DNA from: an uncultured Candidatus Saccharibacteria bacterium
Lineage (GTDB): Bacteria > Patescibacteriota > Saccharimonadia > Saccharimonadales > Saccharimonadaceae
Assembly (NCBI GenBank): GCA_945873065.1
Contig: CAMCBN010000006.1
Span: 26,743 to 90,742, forward strand
Direction: 5' to 3'
Length of the DNA stretch: 64,000 bases
Shown in pieces: positions 15,848 to 24,813 of the stretch. Position 1 is the stretch's first letter; every line of letters starts with the position of its first letter. The notes under the pieces are model-generated. The model was given only the letters and a program-made list of their open reading frames with translations. It was not told the DNA's origin and did no database searches. The position numbers and the translations under genes were made by a program.

Positions 15848-16921
15848 TTACATGACACGACGCTGCTGGCCCATAGGGCGCTGCTGTGGCCGAACTGGTG
15901 CAACAGTACGGAGTACTGGCTGGCTCCTATCCTGAGGGTATACATAAGTCGAACCGCGATAGTCCCCAGTGTGCTGCTGGCGAGAAAGTTCAGGCTGAGC
16001 TTGATATGTAGGCTGGGGTCTATGCCGAGCTAATTCGTGAGTATGCATCATCTCTGCCATATGCGGTGACTGTTTATCCATCCTAGGCGTATCATGAGCA
16101 GCCTGGCGAAACTGCTGTGCTGGACGATAAGTTTCTGCCGATTGTTCATGGTGTTGATGCGATTCAATACGAGACGAAGGTGTGGCTGATGGCCGCCGAT
16201 GCTGCGCTGTAGTAGATTGCGGTAACGCACGGCCGCGAGATGATTCCTGGCTACCACTCTGGCCACGCTGCAACCTAGCGACAGAAGAAGTCTGCGGTGC
16301 TACTGTACGTGTAGATTGCTTCGTCTGATGCGATATTTTTGCTCGCGCATGATCTGCTTTTTTTGCGTCACCAGCCTTGTCGTAGGCATCAGCCAACACC
16401 TGATACATTTGATCACTCGGTTCTAGCTTGGCAGCTTTTTCGTATGACTCGAGCATCTTTTTGGTATTACCCAACTTTTCTTGCACTTTAGCATATGCGA
16501 TATGACGAGCAGCTAGTTTATCTTCCATACCTAATGCCTGTTCAAAAGCTAACGCCGCCTTATCGTAACGTTTCGTCTCAAAATAAATTAATCCAACATT
16601 ATGCAAACTAGACGCACTCGGCTCCAAGCTCTGTGCTATCTCAAAGCATTCAATCGCATCGTCAAAGGCTTTTTGCTTAGCATACAAAATACCCAGACGA
16701 TTGTACGCTGTAGCGTTACGCTCGTCGATACGCAATATCGTTAATAATGCCTTTTCGGCACGCAAGTACTTGTGTGTGTGGAGCGATTCCTGCGCCACCT
16801 CCCACAAGCGGTCGAGCTTACCAGACAAACGCATTGGCAACTGCGATGCGCTACCCGTGGCAGGCTGCGTTCTCCATAACGCAAAAAAACCAGCCACAGC
16901 TACAAGTAGTAATCCGTACAT
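15848..16921 (-). CDS. Membrane-anchored TPR protein with Gln/His-rich tail
   Basis: I start at MYGLLLVAVAG (16921) because TATACT ends exactly 6 nt before that ATG; the track start is six codons upstream, inside the promoter. The 357-aa product has a single N-terminal transmembrane helix, then at least four TPR repeats (about residues 40-190; for example AYNRLGILYAKQKAFDDAIE), and a low-complexity C-terminal half rich in Gln, His, Arg and Ser. It probably scaffolds proteins at the inner face of the membrane or outside it; topology is not resolved. The promoter lies within the 3' end of holB. Confidence 0.75.
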   Translation of the reverse strand: MYGLLLVAVAGFFALWRTQPATGSASQLPMRLSGKLDRLWEVAQESLHTHKYLRAEKALLTILRIDERNATAYNRLGILYAKQKAFDDAIECFEIAQSLEPSASSLHNVGLIYFETKRYDKAALAFEQALGMEDKLAARHIAYAKVQEKLGNTKKMLESYEKAAKLEPSDQMYQVLADAYDKAGDAKKADHARAKISHQTKQSTRTVAPQTSSVARLQRGQSGSQESSRGRALPQSTTAQHRRPSATPSSRIESHQHHEQSAETYRPAQQFRQAAHDTPRMDKQSPHMAEMMHTHELARHRPQPTYQAQPELSRQQHTGDYRGSTYVYPQDRSQPVLRTVAPVRPQQRPMGQQRRVM

Positions 16922-16923
16922 GA

Positions 16924-17760
16924 TTATAGTATAACACACGCCAACAATTGCAGACGCAGATTACCTCCAGCTGCTATCGACTCATAAGCTCTAGCCACTA
17001 CTTGCATTGTATTCAACAATCTGTCTGATGGATTACGCTGTATCATGTGCCAGTCTATTTTGCACAAGCATTCGAGAAATGTCAGCGCCAATCTACGATC
17101 TTTCAAATAGTGCTGGACGATGGTAATTTTTTGGTAGTAATCACCAGTGAGAAACTGCCGAGCGTGAGTCATAGTCTGAGCAGTCGCCTGAAACGACGCG
17201 CTATCGTTAACTAGCCGCGCTATCGTCGCTGGCTGCTGCGACGCGAGAAAATGCAGCTGCTGCCGTTGCTTTTCGTCAACAATACCAAGTTGCAACAATT
17301 GTGATTGTGTCTGCGCGGGTAACGGCGGCAACAGTCGGACTATTTGCACACGTGAACGAATTGTCGCCAATATCTTGTGTGGTCGATGACTTGTCAAGAT
17401 AATATGCAACGCCCGTGGAGGCTCCTCAAGGAGTTTTAAAAATGCATTCTGCGCTGTAATAGTCAGCTGATCGGCATCATCAATAATAACAAATCTCCTA
17501 GATGCTACCTTGCCACGCGCCAGTTGCATCAACGATCGAATTTGATCGATTCGTATCACTCCCTGAATATAGTCGGTGTTTCCTTTTGTATCGGTCGGTC
17601 GAATAATCTGAGGTTTATCTTGTCCTGCGACGATCAGTTGAGCGGCTGTCAATAACCCGACTCCAGTCTGGCCAGTCAACAACAATGACTGCGGTGAATG
17701 AGCAGCAAGAGTATCAAGGCGCTGTAATGTTACCGGATTATATATCAGCGATGACATCAT
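16924..17760 (-). CDS. holB: DNA polymerase III delta' subunit-like protein
   Basis: The 278-aa protein has the clamp-loader fold signature: a P-loop region (GQTGVGLLTA), Walker B-like FVIIDDADQLT, and AQNAFLKLLEEPP followed by IILTSHRPHKILATIRSR (sensor I and arginine region). The P-loop lacks the invariant Lys, as expected for the non-hydrolysing delta' subunit. A C-terminal helical segment would join the pentamer collar. It overlaps the upstream rluD-type gene by 23 bp in the trpS operon and lacks the zinc-module cysteines usual in delta'/tau (CGQC type), in keeping with other zinc-free proteins here. Confidence 0.85.
   Translation of the reverse strand: MMSSLIYNPVTLQRLDTLAAHSPQSLLLTGQTGVGLLTAAQLIVAGQDKPQIIRPTDTKGNTDYIQGVIRIDQIRSLMQLARGKVASRRFVIIDDADQLTITAQNAFLKLLEEPPRALHIILTSHRPHKILATIRSRVQIVRLLPPLPAQTQSQLLQLGIVDEKQRQQLHFLASQQPATIARLVNDSASFQATAQTMTHARQFLTGDYYQKITIVQHYLKDRRLALTFLECLCKIDWHMIQRNPSDRLLNTMQVVARAYESIAAGGNLRLQLLACVIL
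16928..16933 (-). promoter_or_regulatory. -10 box for leaderless TPR mRNA
   Basis: TATACT on the minus strand ends 6 nt before the ATG at 16921, inside the end of holB. Confidence 0.6.
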
Positions 17761-18916
17761 CTATCCCTGGAAACTCGTCGCGAAACTCTGCTGGTACTGG
17801 CGCGACAAATGTCTTATTCTTCCCCACTGCCGTAGCGATACTCAAACGATAAGCATGCAAAAACATTCGCTGCCCAGCTTTCCCATACACTCTATCACCA
17901 ACTATCGGCGCATCAATATATCTGAGATGAACACGTAGCTGGTGTGTCCGACCCGTGCGAGGTTTTAGAGCTAATAAACTTTTACCATTAGCCTGGGCTA
18001 AAGTTTTGTATAACGTTTGAGCTGATCGACCCCGTGGATCGGGTCGAAATGTACTAGGAGCAGCTGGATTGCGGCCGATCGGTATATCAATATGTGCCAC
18101 TGGCTGTGTTGGAGCGCCTTGGACTACGGCTAGATATACTTTTTGTGCAAGCCGCTGGGCAAACTGTTTTTTGAGCCAAGCGAACGCCTCAGGTGTACGT
18201 GCCCCAATAATAACGCCACTCGTATCTCGATCAAGCCGGTGAACGATTCCGGGTCGATTCGTTTCGAGCCCAACCTTGGTATAACGGCGAAAAAAATCTG
18301 CTATAGTGAATTCATCATTCAATACGCCCTTGCTATGTGTCAACATACCTGCTGGCTTGTTGACAACTATTACTTCATCGTCCAGATACAAAATCGGTAG
18401 CGTCATCCGATTATGATCATCGGCCTCTGGTATACGGTATGTGACATTATCATATTGATCCACTTCTTGGCGAGCCCGTGTAGCAGGCTTACCATTGATA
18501 TACACTAGGCCCTGCTTAATATATTTCTGCCAAGTCGATCGACTGAACTCCGGATGATCTGCAGCCAAAAGAAGATCGAGGCGTGTTTTATTTTTGACTG
18601 CGCAAAATAAATATATATCTTTACCCTTGTAGGGCATACCAAACGTAGATAGATGAGCAACTGGGTTTTTAAGCAGCTCACCAGACACATCGCTTTTAAC
18701 AATACGAATTTGCTGCATGATATAGCTAACGTTATCTTCAGCAGTCTCGTCAACCAGCATAAAAAAGTGCTGCTGACGATAACGAAAAGTAACGAGTTGA
18801 TTAATTGGGCTCGGATGTAGCTGCTTTACCTGATCGATCTGCTTGACTATAGCGTCATCTCCAGCCACGGCAAATTTCTGCAAGATAGCGAGTATATCAC
18901 GAGTAGTGACTTTCAT
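17738..18916 (-). CDS. RluD-family pseudouridine synthase with extra N-terminal domain
   Basis: The catalytic motif HRLDRDTSGVIIGA (Asp nucleophile) and RTGRTHQLRVHL identify an RluA/RluD-family rRNA pseudouridine synthase. An S4 RNA-binding domain (LDLLLAADHPEFSRSTWQKYI, about residues 112-165) precedes it. The 392-aa protein is longer than usual because about 105 residues of unknown type lie before S4 (QLVTFRYRQQHFFMLVDET). Its ATG overlaps the trpS stop (TAATG), and its 3' end overlaps holB, so the three form one operon. Confidence 0.9.
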   Translation of the reverse strand: MKVTTRDILAILQKFAVAGDDAIVKQIDQVKQLHPSPINQLVTFRYRQQHFFMLVDETAEDNVSYIMQQIRIVKSDVSGELLKNPVAHLSTFGMPYKGKDIYLFCAVKNKTRLDLLLAADHPEFSRSTWQKYIKQGLVYINGKPATRARQEVDQYDNVTYRIPEADDHNRMTLPILYLDDEVIVVNKPAGMLTHSKGVLNDEFTIADFFRRYTKVGLETNRPGIVHRLDRDTSGVIIGARTPEAFAWLKKQFAQRLAQKVYLAVVQGAPTQPVAHIDIPIGRNPAAPSTFRPDPRGRSAQTLYKTLAQANGKSLLALKPRTGRTHQLRVHLRYIDAPIVGDRVYGKAGQRMFLHAYRLSIATAVGKNKTFVAPVPAEFRDEFPGIDDVIADI

Positions 18917-20025
18917 TATGCTTCGTCTTCATCTTTCCTCAAACCAACCGCTATTTGAACACGCCGCAAAGTCTCATTCGCTATAATATTCATCGCCGCC
19001 TCACTAGAAGCGAGCTTAGCCAAAATAGCCACATCATCAATTTTCGCTAGCCGCGATTGAAACCTAGACAAAAAATCAGCCACTTCACTTGCTACGATTT
19101 TCTTAAAGTCCCCATAGCGCTCTCGACCGGAAAACTCATCAACTATATCAGCTAACGTTATATCTAGCCCAGCATCTTGCCGGACCAAAGCCAGTATCTC
19201 TAAGAGATTAGCTATACCAGGTTGATTCTCTTTGTCGTAATTAATCCTAGCCAACGAGTCGGTGGTAGCGCTCATGACTTTTTTGTACGCAGCCTGTGGT
19301 TCATCATTCAGAAAGATCACACCCTTACCAGACTCGTCGGATTTACTCATTTTTTTCGCAGGGTTGATTAGATCCTTGATGCGTAAGCCTTGCTCATTAC
19401 CGAAAAATTGATGCTGCTCAGACACTGGCTTTGGTACTACAAAGAGATTACCAAATTTACGATTCATCCGCTCTGCGATATCGCGGGTAATCTCTAGATG
19501 CTGCGTCTGGTCATCGCCTACTGGCACATAAGTCGAATTATAAAGCAAAATATCAGCTGCCATCAGTACTGGATAGTCAAAAAGACCAACAGAAACCCGA
19601 TCGCGTGCCGGCCCGTCAGTTCCTTCTGCTGCGTCACCTTGGGTCAAAGCCCGACTCGCCTTACGGGACTTGTCTTTAAACTGCGTCATCCTCTCCATCT
19701 CACCGAAGCCAACAAAGTTATTCAAAATAACCGTCAATTCACTATGAGCCGACACATAACTTTGCCGGTAAAGATAGATCGACTCGTCATCAAGCGGCAA
19801 ACCGGCAGCCGCATAAACACGCGCATTGTTCATAATGCTACCGTATAGTTGACTATGATCGATAGGTGTTGTAAAACTATGTAAATCAGGAATAAACAGG
19901 TTAATATCATACTCATCGGCATGTTTTTTAGCCATATCAACAATCGGTAAAATTGCACCGAAATAATTACCAATGTGGATGTCATTATTGGCACGAACAC
20001 CAGTCAGAATAACAGGTCTAATCAT
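18916..20025 (-). CDS. trpS: Tryptophanyl-tRNA synthetase
   Basis: The class I signatures HIGNYFGA (HIGH-type, near residue 17) and KKMSKSDESG (KMSKS, near residue 220) are present, with PVLMAADILLY and GDDQTQHLEITRDIA typical of TrpRS. The 369-aa length is a little above the 330-340 aa norm, with short insertions. It charges tRNA-Trp, encoded at 5.3 kb. It is the first gene of trpS-rluD-holB. An extended -10 (TGCTATAAT) ends 7 nt before the ATG, which predicts a leaderless mRNA. Confidence 0.96.
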   Translation of the reverse strand: MIRPVILTGVRANNDIHIGNYFGAILPIVDMAKKHADEYDINLFIPDLHSFTTPIDHSQLYGSIMNNARVYAAAGLPLDDESIYLYRQSYVSAHSELTVILNNFVGFGEMERMTQFKDKSRKASRALTQGDAAEGTDGPARDRVSVGLFDYPVLMAADILLYNSTYVPVGDDQTQHLEITRDIAERMNRKFGNLFVVPKPVSEQHQFFGNEQGLRIKDLINPAKKMSKSDESGKGVIFLNDEPQAAYKKVMSATTDSLARINYDKENQPGIANLLEILALVRQDAGLDITLADIVDEFSGRERYGDFKKIVASEVADFLSRFQSRLAKIDDVAILAKLASSEAAMNIIANETLRRVQIAVGLRKDEDEA

Positions 20026-20032
20026 AGGATAT

Positions 20033-20038
20033 ATTATA
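20033..20038 (-). promoter_or_regulatory. Extended -10 for leaderless trpS operon
   Basis: The minus strand reads TGCTATAAT, seven bases and then ATG at 20025. No -35 match is visible, as expected for an extended -10 promoter. Confidence 0.65.
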
Positions 20039-20075
20039 GCACGATACTTAGTAGCAGGTTTAGCACCTACTTAGA

Positions 20076-20876
20076 TTAACCTTGGATCAATTTCGCTATT
20101 GCCTTACCATAGCGCTTACGAATCTCATGACCTGCCAAAACAGTACTAATTGTCACATCACGACGCTGACGTTCTATCGACCGGAGGTTCGCTGGTACCA
20201 TTACGCCATCCAGCGTGCCATAAATGATAGTGATCGGCAATGATGGTAGCTTTATAATGTCATCTAACGATGTTTGATGTAAAATACTATTGCGCGCCGT
20301 CTTGACAAAGGGCGACAGACCCTCACGACTAACGTGAAAGCTCTTTTGAGTACGTTTATACTGATTAATGACGTTGATGAGTTGCGGTGATGAATCTATA
20401 GCCTCTAGGAAACTTTTGCCGATAGTCTTGATAATCGCTTCACGAAGCGGTCGCTTTGTTATATCACTCTGTAAATAGATAGGTGGTGAACACAAAATCA
20501 ACCGTTGAACATGATTCGGAAATAGTTTTGCGTACTCGATCGATACTAGAGTGCCTAATGAGTGACCACACAAAATTATTGGACGCGATGGTGCAACACG
20601 CCGGATTGTTTTGTGTAAAGCACGAGCATGGTCTGTCAATGAATAATCAGGCCAATCTGGTTTACGCGACTGACCAAACCCAAGTAAATCAACCGCTAGG
20701 ACTGGTTGGTCTCCCAGCCAATCCAAGACATTGTGCCAAATATTATAGTTAACACCGATGCCATGAACCAACACTATTAACGGCTGCGTAGCACGCCAAT
20801 CTCCATATTTTTGCGCATGAAGCAAATAAGAAAGGCCAAACAACTGATGCAATTTATCGTACATGTAGTTATACAT
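20076..20876 (-). CDS. Alpha/beta-fold hydrolase
   Basis: LIVLVHGIGVNYNIW (oxyanion region), GHSLGTLVSIE (nucleophile Ser), IIYGTLDGVM (acid) and the AGHEIRK histidine give a complete alpha/beta-hydrolase triad in 266 aa. There is no signal peptide, so it is cytoplasmic. Substrate unknown. TATAAT lies 10 nt before a second in-frame ATG at 20864, which may be the true start. It is monocistronic between trpS and the rpsI terminator. Confidence 0.85.
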   Translation of the reverse strand: MYNYMYDKLHQLFGLSYLLHAQKYGDWRATQPLIVLVHGIGVNYNIWHNVLDWLGDQPVLAVDLLGFGQSRKPDWPDYSLTDHARALHKTIRRVAPSRPIILCGHSLGTLVSIEYAKLFPNHVQRLILCSPPIYLQSDITKRPLREAIIKTIGKSFLEAIDSSPQLINVINQYKRTQKSFHVSREGLSPFVKTARNSILHQTSLDDIIKLPSLPITIIYGTLDGVMVPANLRSIERQRRDVTISTVLAGHEIRKRYGKAIAKLIQG

Positions 20877-20941
20877 TATACATTATTTTTATTACAATTA
20901 GCCTCGCCTACCACCTATCCGCAAAGGAAAGAGAGGCCAGT

Positions 20942-20982
20942 AATTACAAAATACTCTACATCTAAGCAGAGTATTTGTAATT
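20942..20982 (-). terminator. Terminator of the rpsI/rplM ribosomal operon
   Basis: AATTACAAAATACTCT and AGAGTATTTGTAATT form a 15-bp stem with one bulge and a 10-nt loop, 20 bp after the rpsI stop. Confidence 0.6.
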
Positions 20983-21002
20983 GCGATAATATAGAAATAT
21001 AT

Positions 21003-21404
21003 TTAACGCTTCGAGTACTGTTCACGCTTACGAGCACTACGCAAGCCGTACTTTTTGCGCTCCTTTTCGCGTGGGTCTCGACGCAAGAATTCAGCCTTCT
21101 TTAGCGTACCGCGAAGATCAGGTGCTCCGACAGTGATAGCCTTAGCGATAGCCATCTTGATAGCATCTACCTGACCACTCAGACCACCACCGCTCACACG
21201 AATGGTAATATCAAACTCTTGCTGCTTACCGACCAATACTAACGGATCGGTGACCTCAGCTAATAATGTTTTGTTACCAGATAGGTACTCAAAGGCTGGC
21301 TTATCATTGATAGTCACCAAACCGCTACCCTTGACTAAACGAGCACGAGCAGTTGCGCTCTTGCGCCGACCAAGACCATAGTGGTATTTTTTCGTATCTA
21401 CCAT
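21003..21404 (-). CDS. rpsI: Small ribosomal subunit protein uS9
   Basis: YGLGRRKSATARARLVKGSG at the start and the basic tail ending in EQYSKR, which reaches the P-site tRNA in the 30S subunit, identify S9 (133 aa). It follows rplM by 1 bp, the universal rplM-rpsI pair, here fused to the end of the alpha operon. Confidence 0.97.
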   Translation of the reverse strand: MVDTKKYHYGLGRRKSATARARLVKGSGLVTINDKPAFEYLSGNKTLLAEVTDPLVLVGKQQEFDITIRVSGGGLSGQVDAIKMAIAKAITVGAPDLRGTLKKAEFLRRDPREKERKKYGLRSARKREQYSKR

Positions 21405-21405
21405 A

Positions 21406-21843
21406 TTACTGCACCTCTACTTTCTCTGGTTTTTGCGCTTCATGATTGTGCTCACTACCAGGGAATACACGTAGTCGAGCCATTCGGTCAGCCAACAACT
21501 TATTCTTTGGTAGCATGCCTTTCACTGAAGCTTCAATGATGCGCTCTGGGAACTTCTCGCGAACTTCCTTTAGCTGAGCATCCTTGATGCCGCCAGGAAA
21601 ACCGCTGTGGTGGTAATATATTTTGTCGGTCTCTTTCTTGCCCGTCACTACAACATCCCGAGCATTGATAACGACTACATAATCGCCACCATCAACATGA
21701 GGGGTGTATGTAGGTTTGTATTTACCAATCAGATATGTCGCAATTTGTGTCGAAAGCCGACCAAGTGTAGTCTCGCTCGCGTCAATCAAAACCCACTGAC
21801 GTTTTACTTCAGCTGGTTTCTGTGAAAATGTCTTGTCAGCCAT
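21406..21843 (-). CDS. rplM: Large ribosomal subunit protein uL13
   Basis: The 145-aa sequence contains WVLIDASETTLGRLSTQIA, HVDGGDYVVVINA and VKGMLPKNKLLADRMARLRV, all landmarks of L13. It lies 2 bp after rplQ and 1 bp before rpsI. Confidence 0.97.
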   Translation of the reverse strand: MADKTFSQKPAEVKRQWVLIDASETTLGRLSTQIATYLIGKYKPTYTPHVDGGDYVVVINARDVVVTGKKETDKIYYHHSGFPGGIKDAQLKEVREKFPERIIEASVKGMLPKNKLLADRMARLRVFPGSEHNHEAQKPEKVEVQ

Positions 21844-21845
21844 AG

Positions 21846-22259
21846 TTATTTCTTTGCCTCCTTGGCCGTTGTGTCATCAGTCGACTTTGGCATAGGCTTG
21901 AGTTCATCAACAAACTCAATCGTTGCCATCTGTGCGCCATCGCCACGGCGCAATCGCGTACGCGTTACGCGAACGTGCCCACTAGTGCGGCTGGTCAATT
22001 GAGGCGCAACCTGGTCGACCAACTTGACGGCTGCGATTTGCGTGCTCAAACCAGCGATGACCGCTCGGCGATTGGCCAAATCACCTTTTTTCGCCTTCGT
22101 GATTAGTTTTTCGATGTAGCGCACAAGCTCCTTTGCCTTCGGTAGCGTTGTCTCAATCCGCTCCTCAAGAACCAAACTAGTCGCCAGGCCCTTCAGTAGT
22201 GCCCGTCGCTGGTCTCGCTCACGGCCAAGCTTGCGCCCTTTGTATCCATGTCGATGCAT
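21846..22259 (-). CDS. rplQ: Large ribosomal subunit protein bL17
   Basis: MHRHGYKGRKLGRERDQRRA and the LLKGLATSLVLEERIETTLPKA region are diagnostic of L17. The 137-aa length is normal with a short acidic/basic tail. Its ATG directly abuts the rpoA stop codon. Confidence 0.97.
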   Translation of the reverse strand: MHRHGYKGRKLGRERDQRRALLKGLATSLVLEERIETTLPKAKELVRYIEKLITKAKKGDLANRRAVIAGLSTQIAAVKLVDQVAPQLTSRTSGHVRVTRTRLRRGDGAQMATIEFVDELKPMPKSTDDTTAKEAKK

Positions 22260-23183
22260 TTAGAGCTCCAATTCTGCTAGTTTATCTTTTACTTCGTCGA
22301 GCGCTTTGCTACCAAAACCTTTCAGTTCGCGTAAATCCTGCTCGGTCAATGTCACAAGATCGTGAACAGTGTGAATATCGTTATTGACTAACGCATTAGC
22401 TGTACGAGCACTCAAACCAAGATCTTCGATAGAGGTGTTGAGGTCGTCTTCTTCCTCAGCCACCTGAGTGCCAAGCGCTGGTGCAGATACTACCTCTGTA
22501 CTACCAGCCAATGCTTTGTATTGATTGACGAGAATAGCCGCTGCCTGTTCAAACGCATCACGTGGAGTCAGACTACCATCAGTCTCAACCGTCAACTCGA
22601 GCTTCTCCAAGTTGGTTTCCTGACCGACACGTGTCGGATCGACCTTGAAGCGAACACGAGTGACAGGGCTAAACATCGCATCTAGTGCGATCATGTCACT
22701 ATGTAAACGATTGGCGCTCGCCTCTTCAATCGTATAATAACCTCGCCCAGCCTCAGCGACAAGATCGAGTACCACCTCGGTGTTTGGATCATCTACAGTA
22801 CAAATAACGTGCTCTGGGTTGACTACCTCTACCTCGGCATTTGGTGCTATATCAGCAGCAGTCACTACACCAGCACCCTTCTTACGTAAGCTTAACTCAA
22901 CAGGATCATCACTATGGACGACCAAATTCACCCCTTTTAGATTCAGCATGATGTCGACCACATCTTCCTTGATGCCAGGAACCGTCGTAAACTCATGTGT
23001 TGCCCCCTGGATACGGAAGGCTGTCAGCGCGCCACCCTGGATACTATTTAGCAACACCCGGCGCAAACTGTTACCCAGCGTATGACCATAGCTCGCGTGC
23101 AACGGCTCGATCACAAATGTACTGCTGTGATCCCCATTGTCCTCGATGCGAGCAAGTGCTGGATCGTAAATTACTTTAGACAT
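22260..23183 (-). CDS. rpoA: DNA-directed RNA polymerase subunit alpha
   Basis: The N-terminal domain (YGHTLGNSLRRVLL, dimerisation and beta/beta' assembly) and the C-terminal helix-hairpin-helix domain (IEDLGLSARTANALVNNDIHTV, UP-element and activator contacts) are both complete. I start at MSKVIYDP (23183), where GGAG lies upstream, giving 307 aa; the ATG of the track adds 14 unlikely residues. It sits in the conserved rpsM-rpsK-rpsD-rpoA-rplQ order. Confidence 0.97.
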   Translation of the reverse strand: MSKVIYDPALARIEDNGDHSSTFVIEPLHASYGHTLGNSLRRVLLNSIQGGALTAFRIQGATHEFTTVPGIKEDVVDIMLNLKGVNLVVHSDDPVELSLRKKGAGVVTAADIAPNAEVEVVNPEHVICTVDDPNTEVVLDLVAEAGRGYYTIEEASANRLHSDMIALDAMFSPVTRVRFKVDPTRVGQETNLEKLELTVETDGSLTPRDAFEQAAAILVNQYKALAGSTEVVSAPALGTQVAEEEDDLNTSIEDLGLSARTANALVNNDIHTVHDLVTLTEQDLRELKGFGSKALDEVKDKLAELEL

Positions 23184-23205
23184 GTACGAAATCTCCTTAC
23201 CCTTA

Positions 23206-23823
23206 TTAGCGTGAGTAATACTCAACGATCAGCTGCTCATTGATATCCGCTTCGGCTTCTTCGCGCTTTGGCTGACCGACCACTTCTATCTTGAGTTTCT
23301 TAATATCACTCTTGAGCCAACTGAGTGGCACTTGGGATGTTGCCCCATAAATATCGTTAATCGCTGTAAAGTAACCAGATTTTGTACTTTTCGGACGAAC
23401 CGTAACCACATCACCTACTTTAAGTCGGATTGATGGAATATCGACCCGACGACCATTTAGCTCGAAATGACCATGACTGACCAACTGACGAGCTTGACGA
23501 CGACTAGTCGCAAAACCAGCGCGGTATACTGCATTATCAAGACGGAGCTCGAGAAAGCGAAGAAGATTCTCGCCACTCAGGCCTGGTTTGCGTACTGCTT
23601 CACCCATCAACTTAGCGAATTGCTTTTCTAGTAGCCCATACATACGACGCACCTTTTGCTTTTCGCGAAGCTGTGTCGAGTACATGCTTGGTTTGCTTCG
23701 ACGACCGTGAGCGTGCTCACCTGGGATACCGCTTTTACGGGCCATGATTTTGTGTGCTTTTGGATGTAGCGCGACACCCTCACGGCGACTCTGCTTGACG
23801 ATTGGACTTGTGTCTCGTGCCAT
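23206..23823 (-). CDS. rpsD: Small ribosomal subunit protein uS4, Cys-free form
   Basis: The 205-aa protein has the S4 N-terminal region (KSGIPGEHAHGRRSKPSMYS) and the S4 RNA-binding domain (LDNAVYRAGFATSRRQARQL). The N-terminal four-Cys zinc finger of C-plus S4 is absent. GGAGGGCG precedes the start. S4 initiates 30S assembly and in other bacteria autoregulates the alpha operon. Confidence 0.97.
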   Translation of the reverse strand: MARDTSPIVKQSRREGVALHPKAHKIMARKSGIPGEHAHGRRSKPSMYSTQLREKQKVRRMYGLLEKQFAKLMGEAVRKPGLSGENLLRFLELRLDNAVYRAGFATSRRQARQLVSHGHFELNGRRVDIPSIRLKVGDVVTVRPKSTKSGYFTAINDIYGATSQVPLSWLKSDIKKLKIEVVGQPKREEAEADINEQLIVEYYSR

Positions 23824-23825
23824 GA

Positions 23826-24212
23826 TTACGCCCTCCGTGCCTTCCGTGGACGGACGCCACCATGCGGCACGCCAGTCACATCTTTAATACTATTTACTGC
23901 AATATCAAACCCGCTCATCGCGCGAATTGCCGCATCACGGCCCAAGCCGACACCCTTGACGAACACGTCAACTGTGCGCAAGCCATAGCTAGATTTCGCA
24001 GCCTCAGCAGCTTTTTCGGCAGCAATTTGCGCTGCATAAGCAGTACCCTTTTTGCTACCACGAAAACCACAAGCGCCAGCACTAGCAGCTGTTAGTACAT
24101 TACCCTTATTATCGGCGAAGGTAATGATTGTATTGTTAAATGTCGCCTGAATGTGCAGCTGACCAGTCGGGACTGATCGGCGCTGCTTTTTCTTTGATTT
24201 AGCTTCTGCCAT
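23826..24212 (-). CDS. rpsK: Small ribosomal subunit protein uS11
   Basis: HIQATFNNTIITFADNKGNV and GLGRDAAIRAMSGFDIAVNSIKDVTGVPHGG(V)RPRKARRA are textbook S11. Length 128 aa. It is two bases upstream of rpsD. Confidence 0.97.
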   Translation of the reverse strand: MAEAKSKKKQRRSVPTGQLHIQATFNNTIITFADNKGNVLTAASAGACGFRGSKKGTAYAAQIAAEKAAEAAKSSYGLRTVDVFVKGVGLGRDAAIRAMSGFDIAVNSIKDVTGVPHGGVRPRKARRA

Positions 24213-24229
24213 TGTTTAGTCCTTTCTGA

Positions 24230-24616
24230 TCAAGTCTTACTTGCTGCTTTTGGCTGTGCGCCACCGACCGCTATCGCTTTGCCCTTGCGAGTCCGTGCAT
24301 TCGTCCGGGTTCGTTGACCGCGAGTCGGCAAACCTGCCTTGTGGCGTAGACCACGATAAGCATTAATGTCTTTCAGACGTTTGATATTATTGGTCACCAG
24401 GCGTTGCAGATCACCCTCAGTGACATAATCATTATCGATAATGTCGCGGAGCTTCTGTTCTTCAGCCTCGGTGAGATCTTTCACCCGAGTGGTCGGCTCG
24501 ATTTTAGCCGCCGCAAGGATGTCTCGAGCGTGCTTTGGCCCAATACCATAAATGTAGGTAAGAGCGATCTGCACCTGCTTTTCAGTTGGGATAACTACCC
24601 CAGCAATTCGAGCCAT
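24230..24616 (-). CDS. rpsM: Small ribosomal subunit protein uS13
   Basis: [34 protein letters not shown] and [21 protein letters not shown] identify S13 (128 aa), which contacts the 50S subunit and tRNA. The order infA-rpmJ-rpsM-rpsK is the common bacterial one. Confidence 0.97.
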   Translation of the reverse strand: MARIAGVVIPTEKQVQIALTYIYGIGPKHARDILAAAKIEPTTRVKDLTEAEEQKLRDIIDNDYVTEGDLQRLVTNNIKRLKDINAYRGLRHKAGLPTRGQRTRTNARTRKGKAIAVGGAQPKAASKT

Positions 24617-24618
24617 GC

Positions 24619-24735
24619 TTAACCCTGCCTTTGCTTATTCTTAGGTTTTTTCTTGTTGATGACACGGAGGCGGCCTTTACGCCGGACCAGCTGATCATCA
24701 GGGCTGATCTTTTTGACACTCGCACGAACTTTCAT
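24619..24735 (-). CDS. rpmJ: Large ribosomal subunit protein bL36, Cys-free form
   Basis: This 38-codon gene is too short for the ORF track. The minus strand encodes [21 protein letters not shown] and [14 protein letters not shown], which aligns end to end with L36. The usual zinc ligands (CxxC, C and H) are replaced. TAGGAGA precedes the ATG and it is spaced 2 bp from rpsM. Confidence 0.93.
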   Translation of the reverse strand: MKVRASVKKISPDDQLVRRKGRLRVINKKKPKNKQRQG

Positions 24736-24813
24736 GAGCGTACAAATCTCCTACAGGAAAAACCTGTGTTTAATGAGAAACCGCGGTGATATCAGGCCGC
24801 GGGATCTGCGTTA

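Noticed and set aside
16924-17760. Loss of the Walker A lysine in holB as a sign of decay
   Set aside because: Delta' subunits commonly lack ATP binding; the remaining clamp-loader motifs are intact.
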